Positions 26,547 through 35,281 of a stretch of 64,000 nt of DNA are shown here, in pieces. A program made the translations under genes and the position numbers. Below the pieces are notes generated by a model. It saw only the letters and a list, made by a program, of their open reading frames with translations. It searched no databases and was not told the DNA's origin. Within the stretch, counting starts at the first letter, position 1. Each line of letters begins with the position of its first letter. The DNA comes from Bacteroidales bacterium (GTDB lineage: Bacteria > Bacteroidota > Bacteroidia > Bacteroidales > UBA12077): positions 1 to 64,000 of the forward strand of contig JAGXLL010000008.1 in assembly GCA_018334675.1 (NCBI GenBank), written 5' to 3'.

Positions 26547-27713
26547 ATGGTAGATTTCGAAAATACAAAGATAGCATTTCAAAGCAAAAGTAATAACGAC
26601 CTGCGACAGTCACATTTTCTTTTTAATACCCTGGCCCGACCAATAGTCGTGAAAACCGGAAAGTTTTTCCTGAATATTGCCCTGAAGATCAACTTTCCCA
26701 TCAAGTGGATCGTAAAACCCACTGTTTATAAGCATTTCTGCGGCGGCGAAACCATTTCCGAATGTGATCCGGTGGTAAAAAAGATGGCCCAATACGGTGT
26801 GGAATCCATTTTGGACTATTCGGTGGAAGGAAAGGAGAATCCCGAAGACATCCAGGCGGCCCTGGAAGAGACCCTTAACACCATCGACAACGCGGCCCAA
26901 AACGAAAACATCCCTTTTGCCGTATTTAAACCCACGGCTTTTGCTCCCAGCAAGGTACTGGAAACAGCCAGCACCAATAAAGAGCTGAACGATGCGGAAA
27001 AGCAGGAATTGGTGCGTTTCCGCGAGCGAATCCAAACCCTGTGCGAACGCGCCTACCAAAATGATGTGCCCATCCTGATCGATGCTGAAGAAGTCGGCTA
27101 CCAAGCCATCATCGACGAGGTGGTAAGGGAAAACATGAAGAGGTATAACCAGGAAAAGGCCATCGTTTACAACACCTTGCAGATGTACCGCTGGGACCGC
27201 CTCGATTTCCTGCGCAAGGAGATAGAAACAGCAAGGAAAGAAGGCTATATCTACGGTGTCAAATTTGTACGGGGAGCCTACATGGAAAAGGAAAGGGAGT
27301 GGGCTGCCTTGTATGGTTACACCGATCCCATCCAGCCCGATAAGGAAAGCACCGACCGCGACTACGATGGAGCCCTCAAATATTCGGTGGAAAACATCGA
27401 TCAGGTGGCCATCTTCAACGGTACCCACAACGAAAAGAGCTCCCGCTACCTGACCGAGCTAATGGAACAGCACCACATCGCCAAAGAGGATCCCCGCTGC
27501 TATTTCTCACAGCTCTATGGGATGAGCGATCACATCAGCTTTAACCTGGCCCATCACGGCTACCGGGTGGCCAAATATCTTCCTTACGGACCGGTGAAAA
27601 ACGTAATGCCCTACCTGATTCGCAGAGCCGAAGAAAATACAGCCGTTGCCGGTCAAACCAACCGCGAGGTGGGTCTGATAAAAAAAGAACTTAAAAGAAG
27701 GAAATCCAAATAA
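26547..27713 (+). CDS. Proline dehydrogenase family protein
   Basis: 388-residue flavoenzyme of the PutA/PRODH family, oxidising proline to pyrroline-5-carboxylate. The TIM-barrel segments include ILDYSVEGKENPEDI, PILIDAEEVGYQ, NTLQMYRWDRLDFLRKEI, VKFVRGAYMEKER and FSQLYGMSDHISFNLAHHGYRVAKYLPYGP, and it ends with the RRAEEN motif that contacts substrate and flavin. Its start is the ATG at 26547; an in-frame ATG at 26508 lies inside the divergent aroB gene. No pyrroline-5-carboxylate dehydrogenase is adjacent. Confidence 0.9.
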   Translation: MVDFENTKIAFQSKSNNDLRQSHFLFNTLARPIVVKTGKFFLNIALKINFPIKWIVKPTVYKHFCGGETISECDPVVKKMAQYGVESILDYSVEGKENPEDIQAALEETLNTIDNAAQNENIPFAVFKPTAFAPSKVLETASTNKELNDAEKQELVRFRERIQTLCERAYQNDVPILIDAEEVGYQAIIDEVVRENMKRYNQEKAIVYNTLQMYRWDRLDFLRKEIETARKEGYIYGVKFVRGAYMEKEREWAALYGYTDPIQPDKESTDRDYDGALKYSVENIDQVAIFNGTHNEKSSRYLTELMEQHHIAKEDPRCYFSQLYGMSDHISFNLAHHGYRVAKYLPYGPVKNVMPYLIRRAEENTAVAGQTNREVGLIKKELKRRKSK

Positions 27714-27725
27714 AACCCGCTTCCG

Positions 27726-28196
27726 ATGGAAATAGAAAACACGAAAAAATCGGTCCGGATCAATCAGATCCAATACATCAGCATCATCAGCTTTATGGTG
27801 CTGGTGATCGTATTGGTCACCACCGATCTGGTCCGCCACGAATTCCTGGGCCTCAACAAGTATCATTGGGCCGTTGTTGTTGCCCTGGCCTACATCCTGG
27901 AAAATATATATGAATATCTTAAGGACTTCAACTACATCTATTTCAGCGACGGGGGCGAAAAACTGCTTTTCCGTTACGCATCACTCAGGCCTTTCCACAA
28001 TAAGCGCTATTCCATAGAAATAGACAAGAATAAGTATCAGGGCTATAAAATCCTGAGAAAACCCTTGAAACAAAAAATCGTATTTTATGTGAAAACCCCA
28101 CAGGGTACGGCCAAATACCCGCCGGTGAGCATTACCGGGCTAAAGGAGGAGGAGCTCAATCAATTGAAACACGCATTGAATCAGTACGCCAAATAG
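27726..28196 (+). CDS. Two-helix membrane protein of unknown function
   Basis: A 156-residue protein with two predicted membrane helices (residues about 17-33, ISIISFMVLVIVLV, and about 47-65, WAVVVALAYILENIY), followed by a soluble domain of about 85 residues with alternating strands (KLLFRYASLRPF, KRYSIEIDKNKYQGYKI). It has the look of a small PH-like or YdbT-like domain, but I do not recognise a family. It follows proline dehydrogenase by 12 bases and is probably co-transcribed. Its stop converges on the racemase-family gene with 2 bases between. Confidence 0.6.
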   Translation: MEIENTKKSVRINQIQYISIISFMVLVIVLVTTDLVRHEFLGLNKYHWAVVVALAYILENIYEYLKDFNYIYFSDGGEKLLFRYASLRPFHNKRYSIEIDKNKYQGYKILRKPLKQKIVFYVKTPQGTAKYPPVSITGLKEEELNQLKHALNQYAK

Positions 28197-28198
28197 TA

Positions 28199-29269
28199 TT
28201 ATACCACTTTTTTGGCAATATACTGGGAGCTCAGAATGGTAAGTGCACCCATATAATTGATCTTGAAGGCAAGCAGATCCCCAACCTTATAATTTGGCTT
28301 CTCCGTGCCCAGATCCACCACGATCATATCGGAACTGGCGCCGGTTATTTGGACCCCTTCATCGAGTGGCTCAATATTCTGAGGATCAATATCCAGCAGG
28401 CCAATATCCAGGATCGCCCGGTAGGAAGTCTTACCATAATTATCCTCATTGAATTCCTTGACTTCCCCTGCTACATTCTCACCGATCTCTCCGGTAGGCA
28501 CCACGGGTTTCTCCGTGAGCTCAATGATCTCAGCATTCAACTTGAAGATCTCCTGCTCCATCTCATCAATCTTCTCTCCGGTGAACAGGTTGTTGCCGAA
28601 AAACAGCGTCTCTCCTATACGGAAATGGCTGATCCCCTCCGGAAGCACATTCTTGTAGATCAGCTCCAGGGCAACGGACGAGCCGCCCGACACATAAGGA
28701 ATATTGCGCTTGAAGCGGGCTTCGATCAACTGCTCGTAAAGGCTTAGCTGAATGAGCTTATCATGACTGGGCATCACCCCATTCAGGCAGTTCAGGTTGG
28801 CGCCAATGCCCACCACTTCGATGTTGGGCAACCTGAAGATCCCGGCGTAGAAATCCATAAACTCCTCACCAAGCACGCCTTCCCGCAAGTCCCCCATTTC
28901 AATCATAATAATGATCTTGTGGGTTTTGTTCTGACGCCGGGCTTCCTCGGAGAGCAGCTGGATGGTGTAATATTCGGTATTGAAACTGATGTCGGCATAT
29001 TGAACCACGCTTTTGATGCTCCTCTTGGAGGGCGGCCGTATATAAGCCGTTTCAATGCTCTCATCAAGGCTTTTAACAGCTTTGAGGTTGTACATGCGCG
29101 AATCCAGTATATGATCAACGCCCATATCTATGAGTACTTTCAAAAAATCCTTGTTGCCGCATAGCACCTTGGAGACAACCCCCAGCCGGATATCATGGTC
29201 TCCCAGCATGCCCTTCAGGTACTCGTAATTATGATGTAACTTCTTTTTATCCAGTTCTACAAATGCCAT
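28199..29269 (-). CDS. PLP-dependent racemase of the alanine/ornithine racemase family
   Basis: 356-residue fold-III PLP enzyme. The PLP lysine lies in LGVVSKVLCGN and the phosphate-binding region in PYVSGGSSVALE and SHFRIGETLFFGNN. EMGDLREGVLG and GANLNCLNGV mark the branch containing ornithine racemase and YhfX-like proteins rather than biosynthetic Alr. The substrate cannot be decided from sequence. It is the last gene of a minus-strand run M20 hydrolase, alr, this gene, and is separated from alr by a 69-base gap filled by one copy of the leader element. Confidence 0.82.
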   Translation of the reverse strand: MAFVELDKKKLHHNYEYLKGMLGDHDIRLGVVSKVLCGNKDFLKVLIDMGVDHILDSRMYNLKAVKSLDESIETAYIRPPSKRSIKSVVQYADISFNTEYYTIQLLSEEARRQNKTHKIIIMIEMGDLREGVLGEEFMDFYAGIFRLPNIEVVGIGANLNCLNGVMPSHDKLIQLSLYEQLIEARFKRNIPYVSGGSSVALELIYKNVLPEGISHFRIGETLFFGNNLFTGEKIDEMEQEIFKLNAEIIELTEKPVVPTGEIGENVAGEVKEFNEDNYGKTSYRAILDIGLLDIDPQNIEPLDEGVQITGASSDMIVVDLGTEKPNYKVGDLLAFKINYMGALTILSSQYIAKKVV

Positions 29270-29337
29270 AAATCTGTTTATTTTTTCATTTTCAATGGTC
29301 AGATGGAACTTACCCCGCTAAGGCGGGGACGTTTCAT
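29270..29337 (-). repeat. Start-codon-adjacent leader element, copy before the racemase-family gene
   Basis: On the reverse strand: ATGAAACGT, then a compact hairpin CCCCGC-CTTA-GCGGGG, then TAAGTTCCATCTGACCATTG and an A-rich tail ending exactly at the ATG. The flanking boxes match the other copies while the hairpin is shorter and different in sequence. An upstream reading frame ATG...TGA of 12 codons (MKRPRLSGVSSI) ends inside the conserved box. Confidence 0.82.
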
Positions 29338-29338
29338 T

Positions 29339-30493
29339 TCATTGGTTAATAATCTGCCTGGGTATATCCAGGGGCAGCCGGGCAAGCAACTCATAGTTCA
29401 GCTGATTGTTAAAATCAGCAAAAGAGGCCAGGGTGATGGTTACCCCATCCTGGTCGCCTATAAGTACTACCTCATCACCTTTTTTCACATCTGGTACCTG
29501 GGTGACATCGGCAATGAGCATGTTCATGTTCACAATGCCTATGACAGGTACCCGGTGGCCGTCGATCAGCACCCTTCCCTGGTTGCTCAGCGAGCGGCTG
29601 TATCCATGGGAATAGCCAACGGGCACGATGGCAATGGTTTTCTCTTCCTGAGCCATGTAATGGGTGCCATAACTGACAAATTCCCCGGGTTTGACATTTT
29701 TGATGGTCATCACCTGGCTTTTCCAGCTGAGCACCCGCTTAAGCACCTCGGATTTCTCCATCCGCTTATGGACGAAATGGATAAAAGTCTCAGGGCTGGG
29801 CCAAAAACCATACTGCAGGATCCCTATACGCACCATATCCATGCGTGTGCGGGGGTAGGTCACTGCTGCAGCAGAGCAGGCCGTATGCCGCAGCTCAGGT
29901 TGTATACCCCGGTTGGTGATCCACTTGTAAATGCGGTTGTACTTTTTGATCTGCTTCTGTAAACGTACATGATTGGCGATGCTTTCAGCCCCGGCATAGT
30001 GTGTACACAGGCCACGGACCCTGAAATATTGCTCATTGCCTGTTATGATCTTAACTACTTTATGGAGGGCTTGCTGAGAGAAGCCGGTTCGGTTCATCCC
30101 GGTTTCAACCTCCAGGTGTATGATGGCCCTTGTGTTGTATTGCCGGGCATAAGCCAGGGCAGCCTCCAGTTTCTCCAGCTCAAAAACAAAAAATTCCACT
30201 CCGTTCTTCACCGCCCATTCCAGCTCTTCGTCGCTCATCCAACCCATCACCATCACGTCGGTCGCCTCCTTCTTGATCTTAAAAACCCGCTGTGCCTCAT
30301 CACCACTGAAAACAGAAAAATGATCCACACCGGCGGATTCCGCTATGGGAACAAACTGCTCGATACCGTGACCATAGGCATTGGCCTTGACCACCGAGGA
30401 TATCTTCACATCCGTGCCCAGGTAATTATGCAGAAACGTCAAATTATGGATCAATGCCGATTGATTGATCTCTATTCGGGAAGTTCCGGCCAT
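29339..30493 (-). CDS. alr: Alanine racemase
   Basis: 384-residue PLP enzyme making D-alanine for peptidoglycan. The PLP lysine is in SSVVKANAYGHGIEQ, the family signature; the second catalytic residue (Tyr) is in SYGTHYMAQEEKTIAIVPVGYSHGYSR, read here in two conserved blocks, and NMNMLIADVT follows. It follows the M20 amidohydrolase by 9 bases and is upstream of the leader element and the second racemase. A cluster of peptide or amide hydrolysis with racemisation is suggestive of cell-wall amino-acid handling, an inference only. Confidence 0.92.
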   Translation of the reverse strand: MAGTSRIEINQSALIHNLTFLHNYLGTDVKISSVVKANAYGHGIEQFVPIAESAGVDHFSVFSGDEAQRVFKIKKEATDVMVMGWMSDEELEWAVKNGVEFFVFELEKLEAALAYARQYNTRAIIHLEVETGMNRTGFSQQALHKVVKIITGNEQYFRVRGLCTHYAGAESIANHVRLQKQIKKYNRIYKWITNRGIQPELRHTACSAAAVTYPRTRMDMVRIGILQYGFWPSPETFIHFVHKRMEKSEVLKRVLSWKSQVMTIKNVKPGEFVSYGTHYMAQEEKTIAIVPVGYSHGYSRSLSNQGRVLIDGHRVPVIGIVNMNMLIADVTQVPDVKKGDEVVLIGDQDGVTITLASFADFNNQLNYELLARLPLDIPRQIINQ

Positions 30494-30502
30494 AATGCTG
30501 CC

Positions 30503-31645
30503 TTATTTTAATAAATGCTGATAAATGCCATAAAAAACTCTGATTCCCTGATCCAGGATCTCCTCTGGAAAGTCATAATCCGGATTGTGCAATTGAGGGG
30601 TGTTTTCGCCGGAGCCCAATCCAAACAACGCCCCGGGATATTTTAGCGTAAAGTTGGAAAAATCTTCGGACCATCGCAAAGGTTCATCAATAAAAATGGT
30701 TTGATTACCTGTCTCCTCCGCCACACGGTGAATCAGATCCACCGATTCGGAATCATTGACAGTGGCAGGAAACTCCTCGGTCCAGGAAACCTCTTTCCCC
30801 AGTCCATGGTCATGGGCGTGGCGTTCTACCGTGGCTATGGATTGCCGGGTCAGCTTTTCCATATCCGCGTTGGAGTAGGTTCGAAGGGTGGCCATCACTT
30901 CCGCATAACCCGGGGTTGTGCCAAAGGCGATCTCTCCCAGCCGGGCATGGATAACGGTGATAAGCGCATAATCATTCAGGGAGAGATTGCCGGGCATGTG
31001 GGTCAGCTCCTCCACGATGCGGGCCATTGCCAATGCCGGGGTGCGTCCGTTCTCGGGCTCCCCGGCATGGGCCGTCTTGCCATGCAACTTGTTGATCATC
31101 CCTTTGGAGGCCGCAGCAAAGGTTCCCTTCCTCAGGATCACCGACCCGGGCGGATAGCCGGGTAGATTATGCAGGGCAAAAACCCGGTCGGGCCGGATCT
31201 GCTCAAATTGATCGTCTTCCAGTACCTTTACGGCACCCTGTCCATTCTCCTCGGAAGGTTGATACAAAAGTACAACCCGGCCTCTTTCCGGCCTGTTATT
31301 TGAGATCACCTGCGACAAACCGCTCATGATCGTCATATGACCATCATGCCCACATTTATGGGCGGCTCCGGGATACTGGGAACGATACGCAAAGGCATTG
31401 ACCTCTTCAATGGGCAAAGCATCCAAATCACACCGGAACAGCACCGTCGGGCCCTCCTGCTTACCCTCATAAACAACAGCCAGACCCGTTCCCCCCAAAT
31501 CGCCTATAATCCGGTCCGGTTGGTGCCTGCTAATATACTCCCGGATCATTTCGGCTGTATGATACTCCTGTCCAGACAATTCCGGATATTGATGCAGCTT
31601 TCTTCGTAAGGCTACCAGCTTATCCTTGTCATAATAAATATCCAT
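30503..31645 (-). CDS. M20-family amidohydrolase/metallopeptidase
   Basis: 380-residue zinc or manganese hydrolase of the M20D (hippurate/N-acyl amino acid hydrolase) group. Metal ligands are in KCGHDGHMTI and the YQPSEENGQGA motif with the catalytic Glu pair; the dimerisation domain contains MINKLHGKTAHAGEPENGRTPA, and the last ligand lies in the HNPDYDF segment near the end. The substrate (acyl amino acid or a peptide amide) is not fixed by sequence. It heads the alr cluster. Confidence 0.85.
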   Translation of the reverse strand: MDIYYDKDKLVALRRKLHQYPELSGQEYHTAEMIREYISRHQPDRIIGDLGGTGLAVVYEGKQEGPTVLFRCDLDALPIEEVNAFAYRSQYPGAAHKCGHDGHMTIMSGLSQVISNNRPERGRVVLLYQPSEENGQGAVKVLEDDQFEQIRPDRVFALHNLPGYPPGSVILRKGTFAAASKGMINKLHGKTAHAGEPENGRTPALAMARIVEELTHMPGNLSLNDYALITVIHARLGEIAFGTTPGYAEVMATLRTYSNADMEKLTRQSIATVERHAHDHGLGKEVSWTEEFPATVNDSESVDLIHRVAEETGNQTIFIDEPLRWSEDFSNFTLKYPGALFGLGSGENTPQLHNPDYDFPEEILDQGIRVFYGIYQHLLK

Positions 31646-31955
31646 TCAGATGCTTTTTTCATTTTCCCTTCCCCTTGCCAACCATTACACATCATGCATG
31701 TTCATAAAAAAATATTGAGTTCATTACATATAGTCTGCTTGATAAAACCCATTTTTTCAGTGCATTTCAAAACCATAAAATTGCCCGGGTTTCAATAAAA
31801 TTATTTTTATCAGGAGACTCAATATTAAAAAATATATCCAAAATGCTGGCTATAAATCAATGAACAAAACATTACCAAAATGTTTCTGCACAACAAAATT
31901 AAAGCTAAAATCTTCCCGGTGAAAAAAGAGCCATGCCCTGGGGGCATCACAGCGA
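31646..31955. other. AT-rich spacer with a small inverted-repeat element
   Basis: No gene is visible in these 310 bases. AATATTGAGT at 31711-31720 and its exact complement ACTCAATATT at 31817-31826 bound a 116-base segment. Just inside the left repeat lies the stretch that resembles 11988-12028. This could be a non-autonomous element or the scar of one. Confidence 0.45.
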
Positions 31956-32432
31956 TTAGAGCCGGTCCTCCACGGTGATAACCGGGGAAGCATCCACATC
32001 ATCAATGCCCAGATAATCAATGATCAAATCAAGGGCTTCGCTAATGCCGCTTGTATGGTCATCGGGAACATCCTCCAACCTTTTGGACAATTTCTCGTGC
32101 AGAAGATGTGGGGTGTTCTTTAGCAAATCCGAACCCTTGGAAGTCATCACAATGTGGGTGGTTCGCTTATCTGCCCTTTTGGGAAGACGCGCAATATAGC
32201 CTTTACGTTCCAACCGTTTGATAATCCCCGATACGGTACTGGAATTCAGATTCAGATAATCCCGGAGTTCTTTTTGAGTGGATTGATAATTCTCCGAGCG
32301 ATTCAGATATTCCAGGCACAATATCTGGGGGATGCTGACACCATACTCTTTTTGTATTTTTTTTGATTCCAGGTTAATCGAGCGTACAATCTTTCTGATC
32401 TTAATCAGTATTTCATTGGAATCGGTACCCAT
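31956..32432 (-). CDS. MarR-family transcriptional regulator
   Basis: 158-residue winged-helix regulator. The recognition region reads TQKELRDYLNLNSSTVSGIIKRLERKGYIARL followed by the wing PKRADKRTTHIVMTSKG, which is the MarR pattern. I start at the ATG 32430-32432 (MGTDSNEI). It diverges from the EamA transporter gene, with 146 bases between start codons, so it plausibly regulates that exporter. The C-terminus (DDVDASPVITVEDRL) extends past the usual end and is acidic. Confidence 0.85.
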   Translation of the reverse strand: MGTDSNEILIKIRKIVRSINLESKKIQKEYGVSIPQILCLEYLNRSENYQSTQKELRDYLNLNSSTVSGIIKRLERKGYIARLPKRADKRTTHIVMTSKGSDLLKNTPHLLHEKLSKRLEDVPDDHTSGISEALDLIIDYLGIDDVDASPVITVEDRL

Positions 32433-32578
32433 AGTTCTATAATTATAAAAAATATTAGGTTTAAAAGAATGTAAATTTAACACAATTTATCCAAAAATGT
32501 TCTACGAAACTTATTTAGTATTTCCTTGGTCTAAATTATTTTTTTGGGATATTTGTGCCGTTAAATCGATGCCGAAAC

Positions 32579-33502
32579 ATGAAAAAAGAGCTGATAACCG
32601 CCTACATCAGTGTCATCCTGGCCATGACCTTCTGGAGCCTCACCTATGTGTGGTACAAGATGGCATTTGAGACCTACCGTCCCATCACCACTGTTTTCCT
32701 AAGGCTGGTGCTTTCCTCGGTGATCCTGGTAATGTTGATGGGTCCCTTCAGACAACTGCAGAAGATAGACCTGCAGCACGATCTGAAATATTTTTTCCTG
32801 GTCACCCTGTTTCAGCCTTTTCTCTATTTTTTATGCGAAAGCTTTGGAGTCAGCCTGGTTTCTTCCACCATCTCGGCAGTGATCATTTCCACTATACCGC
32901 TTTTCAGCCCGTTTGCAACTTCCTATTTCTTCAGAGAGAAGATCATGCGTTTTAACATCATTGGAATTGTAATATCGATCATCGGTGTGGGATTGGTGAT
33001 CTTTGAGCGCGGAGAGGACGTGGAGGCCACTCCGCTGGGTGTGTTGCTTCTTTTCCTGGCTGTGGCAGCGGGGATAGGATACAGCATCGTGGTAAAAAAA
33101 TTATCCGGGAAGTACAATGCGGTAAGCATCGTCACCTATCACAACATCATAGGCATCTTCTTTTATCTGCCTCTCTTTTTGATCTTCGACTGGAAACATT
33201 TTATTTCAGTGGGCTTTCAGCCCCAGGCGGTGCTTCCCCTATTGGAGCTGGCAATTTTTGGATCTTCCCTGGCCTTCATCTTCTTCACATTCTCCATCAA
33301 CAAGATCGGGGTCACCAAATCCAATGCCTTCACCAATGCCATCCCGGTGCTAACGGCCATATTTGCCTTCTTCCTGTTGGGAGAGACCCTGACGGTAATC
33401 AAGATGGGCGGCATCGCACTGGTTATAGCGGGATTGTTCATGTCACAGATCAAACGCATGCCCAAACTCAGGAAAAAAACCGTCATCCGTCCCAGTGAAT
33501 AA
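32579..33502 (+). CDS. EamA/DMT-superfamily transporter
   Basis: 307-residue inner-membrane protein with about ten helices in two EamA repeats, for instance VILAMTFWSLTYVWYKMAFE, LFLAVAAGIGYSIVVKK, and SSLAFIFFTFSINKIGVTKSNAF with VLTAIFAFFLLGETLTVIK, the second of which is the repeat signature. It probably exports metabolites or amino acids; the substrate is unknown. The start codon ATG at 32579 is preferred over an in-frame ATG at 32555. It overlaps the next gene by 8 bases. Confidence 0.87.
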   Translation: MKKELITAYISVILAMTFWSLTYVWYKMAFETYRPITTVFLRLVLSSVILVMLMGPFRQLQKIDLQHDLKYFFLVTLFQPFLYFLCESFGVSLVSSTISAVIISTIPLFSPFATSYFFREKIMRFNIIGIVISIIGVGLVIFERGEDVEATPLGVLLLFLAVAAGIGYSIVVKKLSGKYNAVSIVTYHNIIGIFFYLPLFLIFDWKHFISVGFQPQAVLPLLELAIFGSSLAFIFFTFSINKIGVTKSNAFTNAIPVLTAIFAFFLLGETLTVIKMGGIALVIAGLFMSQIKRMPKLRKKTVIRPSE

Positions 33503-33989
33503 ACCTGCATTACATAATTTGCGCCAACGGGCCGCCCAGGCTGAGCCGGAAACACGTAGCTTCATCCGCAAGCTTAGCAAAAAAAAGAAACACCGGCTGG
33601 ATGAACAGGTCCATGAGCTGCATGAGCAAGCTTTCAGCCAGTTCAGCTGCCTGGATTGCGCCAATTGCTGCAAGAGCATCTCACCCATCATCTATGAAAG
33701 GGATATCGACCGCATCGCCCGGCATCTGCAAATGAAGCCTTCCGCTTTCACCGAAAAATACCTGAAAGTAGATGATGAAGGAGATTACGTCTTCCGCCAA
33801 ACCCCCTGCCCCTTCCTGATGCCCGGCAACTACTGCTCGATATACCCCAAACGGCCCCGTTCCTGCCGCGATTACCCCCACACCAACCGAAAGAACTACC
33901 ACCAGATCCTCGATCTCGCGGTCAGGGATACCTATATCTGCCCGGTGGTGTTTGAGATCATGGAGGAGCTGAAAAAATCTCAGCTCTAA
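33495..33989 (+). CDS. YkgJ-family cysteine-cluster protein
   Basis: 164-residue protein with the CxxCxxCC-type metal cluster motif CLDCANCCKS, a second group PCPFLMPGNYCSIYPKRPRSCRDYP and a final Cys in ICPVVFE. Such proteins coordinate zinc or iron-sulfur; their role is not known. The GTG at 33495-33497 overlaps the end of the EamA gene, so the two are translationally coupled. The N-terminus is basic (KLSKKKKHRLDEQ). Confidence 0.82.
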   Translation: MNKPALHNLRQRAAQAEPETRSFIRKLSKKKKHRLDEQVHELHEQAFSQFSCLDCANCCKSISPIIYERDIDRIARHLQMKPSAFTEKYLKVDDEGDYVFRQTPCPFLMPGNYCSIYPKRPRSCRDYPHTNRKNYHQILDLAVRDTYICPVVFEIMEELKKSQL

Positions 33990-34021
33990 GACCAGAAGTT
34001 TCTTTGAAGATGACCGTGCAG

Positions 34022-34064
34022 GGCTTGTTCGTTATCGAACATTTTCAGCGCTTAGCGCAGCGCT
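34022..34064. repeat. AGCGCT palindromic repeat, copy 4 (truncated)
   Basis: TGTTCG-TTAT-CGAACA (34026-34041) then ATTTTC and AGCGCTTAGCGCAGCGCT (34047-34064); the right arm is cut off and replaced by GGATATTCGCTGGATAT, a short direct repeat. It follows the stop of the cysteine-cluster gene. Confidence 0.85.
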
Positions 34065-34090
34065 GGATATTCGCTGGATATTTCTCCCCA

Positions 34091-34124
34091 CAAAAAAAAC
34101 CGCTCAGCGATTGCCAAGCGGTTT
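34091..34124 (-). terminator. Terminator of the ExbB/ExbD operon
   Basis: Read on the reverse strand: AAACCGCT (34117-34124), a 12-base loop, AGCGGTTT (34097-34104), then T-rich sequence. It lies 31 bases after the stop of the second exbD gene. Confidence 0.75.
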
Positions 34125-34154
34125 AAGTAAAGATGTTTATTGCCGTAAGGTACG

Positions 34155-34646
34155 CTAATAGACCCGGTCGACCTCCAGGGCCGAATAGTTGATCTTTAGC
34201 GCACTGGCTTTTCGCAGGGCATATTTCACTTCACTGACGACCCCCATTTTGGTGTCCACATCCACTTTCAGGGAAGTAGTCATCTTGGGTCGCTCGCTCT
34301 CATCGAGCTGCTTGCGTTCGGTGGAAATATAATCCCTGATATCATCTACTTTTGCAAAAGAATCGTTCAACTGGATCCTGGGCTCGGTTCCATACATATC
34401 CTGAAACTGACGTTTCGGCTTACCAATGTAGATGTAACTAACCAGGTCTTTGCGTTCCAGTTTCTTAACCTCTGTAGCGCCGGGTACTTCATTATTCACC
34501 ATCAGCTGTGTTTCACGGATGGTTGTACTCACCATAAAGAAGAAGATGAGCATAAAAATGATGTCCGGCAACGAGGCGGTCGATATCTGTGGAATCGTTT
34601 TCTTTCCTTCTTCTCTGAATTTAGCCATATTAGTTGCCTCCGACAT
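34155..34646 (-). CDS. ExbD/TolR-family biopolymer transport protein (second copy)
   Basis: 163-residue protein with one membrane helix after a short cytoplasmic tail: PQISTASLPDIIFMLIFFFMV, with the conserved Asp (LPD) that carries protons in ExbD/TolR proteins. The remaining part is periplasmic and beta-rich (MTTSLKVDVDTKMGVVSEVKYALRKASAL). It overlaps the upstream exbD gene by 17 bases, so the pair is co-translated. The system drives TonB-dependent uptake or another envelope process. Confidence 0.88.
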   Translation of the reverse strand: MSEATNMAKFREEGKKTIPQISTASLPDIIFMLIFFFMVSTTIRETQLMVNNEVPGATEVKKLERKDLVSYIYIGKPKRQFQDMYGTEPRIQLNDSFAKVDDIRDYISTERKQLDESERPKMTTSLKVDVDTKMGVVSEVKYALRKASALKINYSALEVDRVY

Positions 34647-35211
34647 TTTTAGGTTCAGCTTCCGAGATGATCATCGGGTAGATGTCACCGATGGCGTCTT
34701 TCTGCTCTTCGTTCAACTCCGAATAGTGCTGCCCGAATTTCTGCATCGCCAGGTCGTCATGCAGCTCGTTGTAGGCAGCGGTCAGCTCATTTTGCACCTT
34801 GATGTACATCTCATACGAAGTACCCCGGTCGTTCTGAAGCGAGATGATACCTTTGGTCGTCTCGGTCTGACCAAAGAATGGCACCTCCTTCATCTCCATT
34901 TCCGGAAGGTCCTCCTTATTGCGGGGATTGGCAATGAACTCTTTTGCGGACTCCCGCAAATTGCTGATGTTCATTGGCTCACCTTCCACCAGTAGTTGGT
35001 CACTGGAGTTAATCAGCACCTCAAAGACGTTTCTTTCCTTGATCTGCTTATCCTCTTGTTGCCTTTGCTGCTCTTCATCGGGGATGGGGGGTAACTTCCT
35101 CATAATCCCTGTGTCGACATCAAATGTGGTGGCAACAAGGAAAAAGATCAGAAGCAAGAAAGCAATGTCTGCCATTGGGGCTGCATTAAATTCACCGCTA
35201 GGTCTTGCCAT
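34630..35211 (-). CDS. ExbD/TolR-family biopolymer transport protein (first copy)
   Basis: 193-residue protein with the cytoplasmic start MARPSGEFNAAPMADIAFLLLIFFLVATT; Asp14 in the MAD motif at the start of the single helix is the proton-carrying residue. The periplasmic part is longer than in the second copy and ends in an acidic segment. It follows the small membrane protein by 70 bases, with exbB further upstream. Two dissimilar ExbD subunits in one operon are common in this phylum. Confidence 0.88.
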   Translation of the reverse strand: MARPSGEFNAAPMADIAFLLLIFFLVATTFDVDTGIMRKLPPIPDEEQQRQQEDKQIKERNVFEVLINSSDQLLVEGEPMNISNLRESAKEFIANPRNKEDLPEMEMKEVPFFGQTETTKGIISLQNDRGTSYEMYIKVQNELTAAYNELHDDLAMQKFGQHYSELNEEQKDAIGDIYPMIISEAEPKNVGGN

Positions 35212-35281
35212 AATTTTCCTTTTTATTTTTTAAGTGCGCCGTATCCGCTTTTAAGAACGGATACCACCCACCAAATATTTT

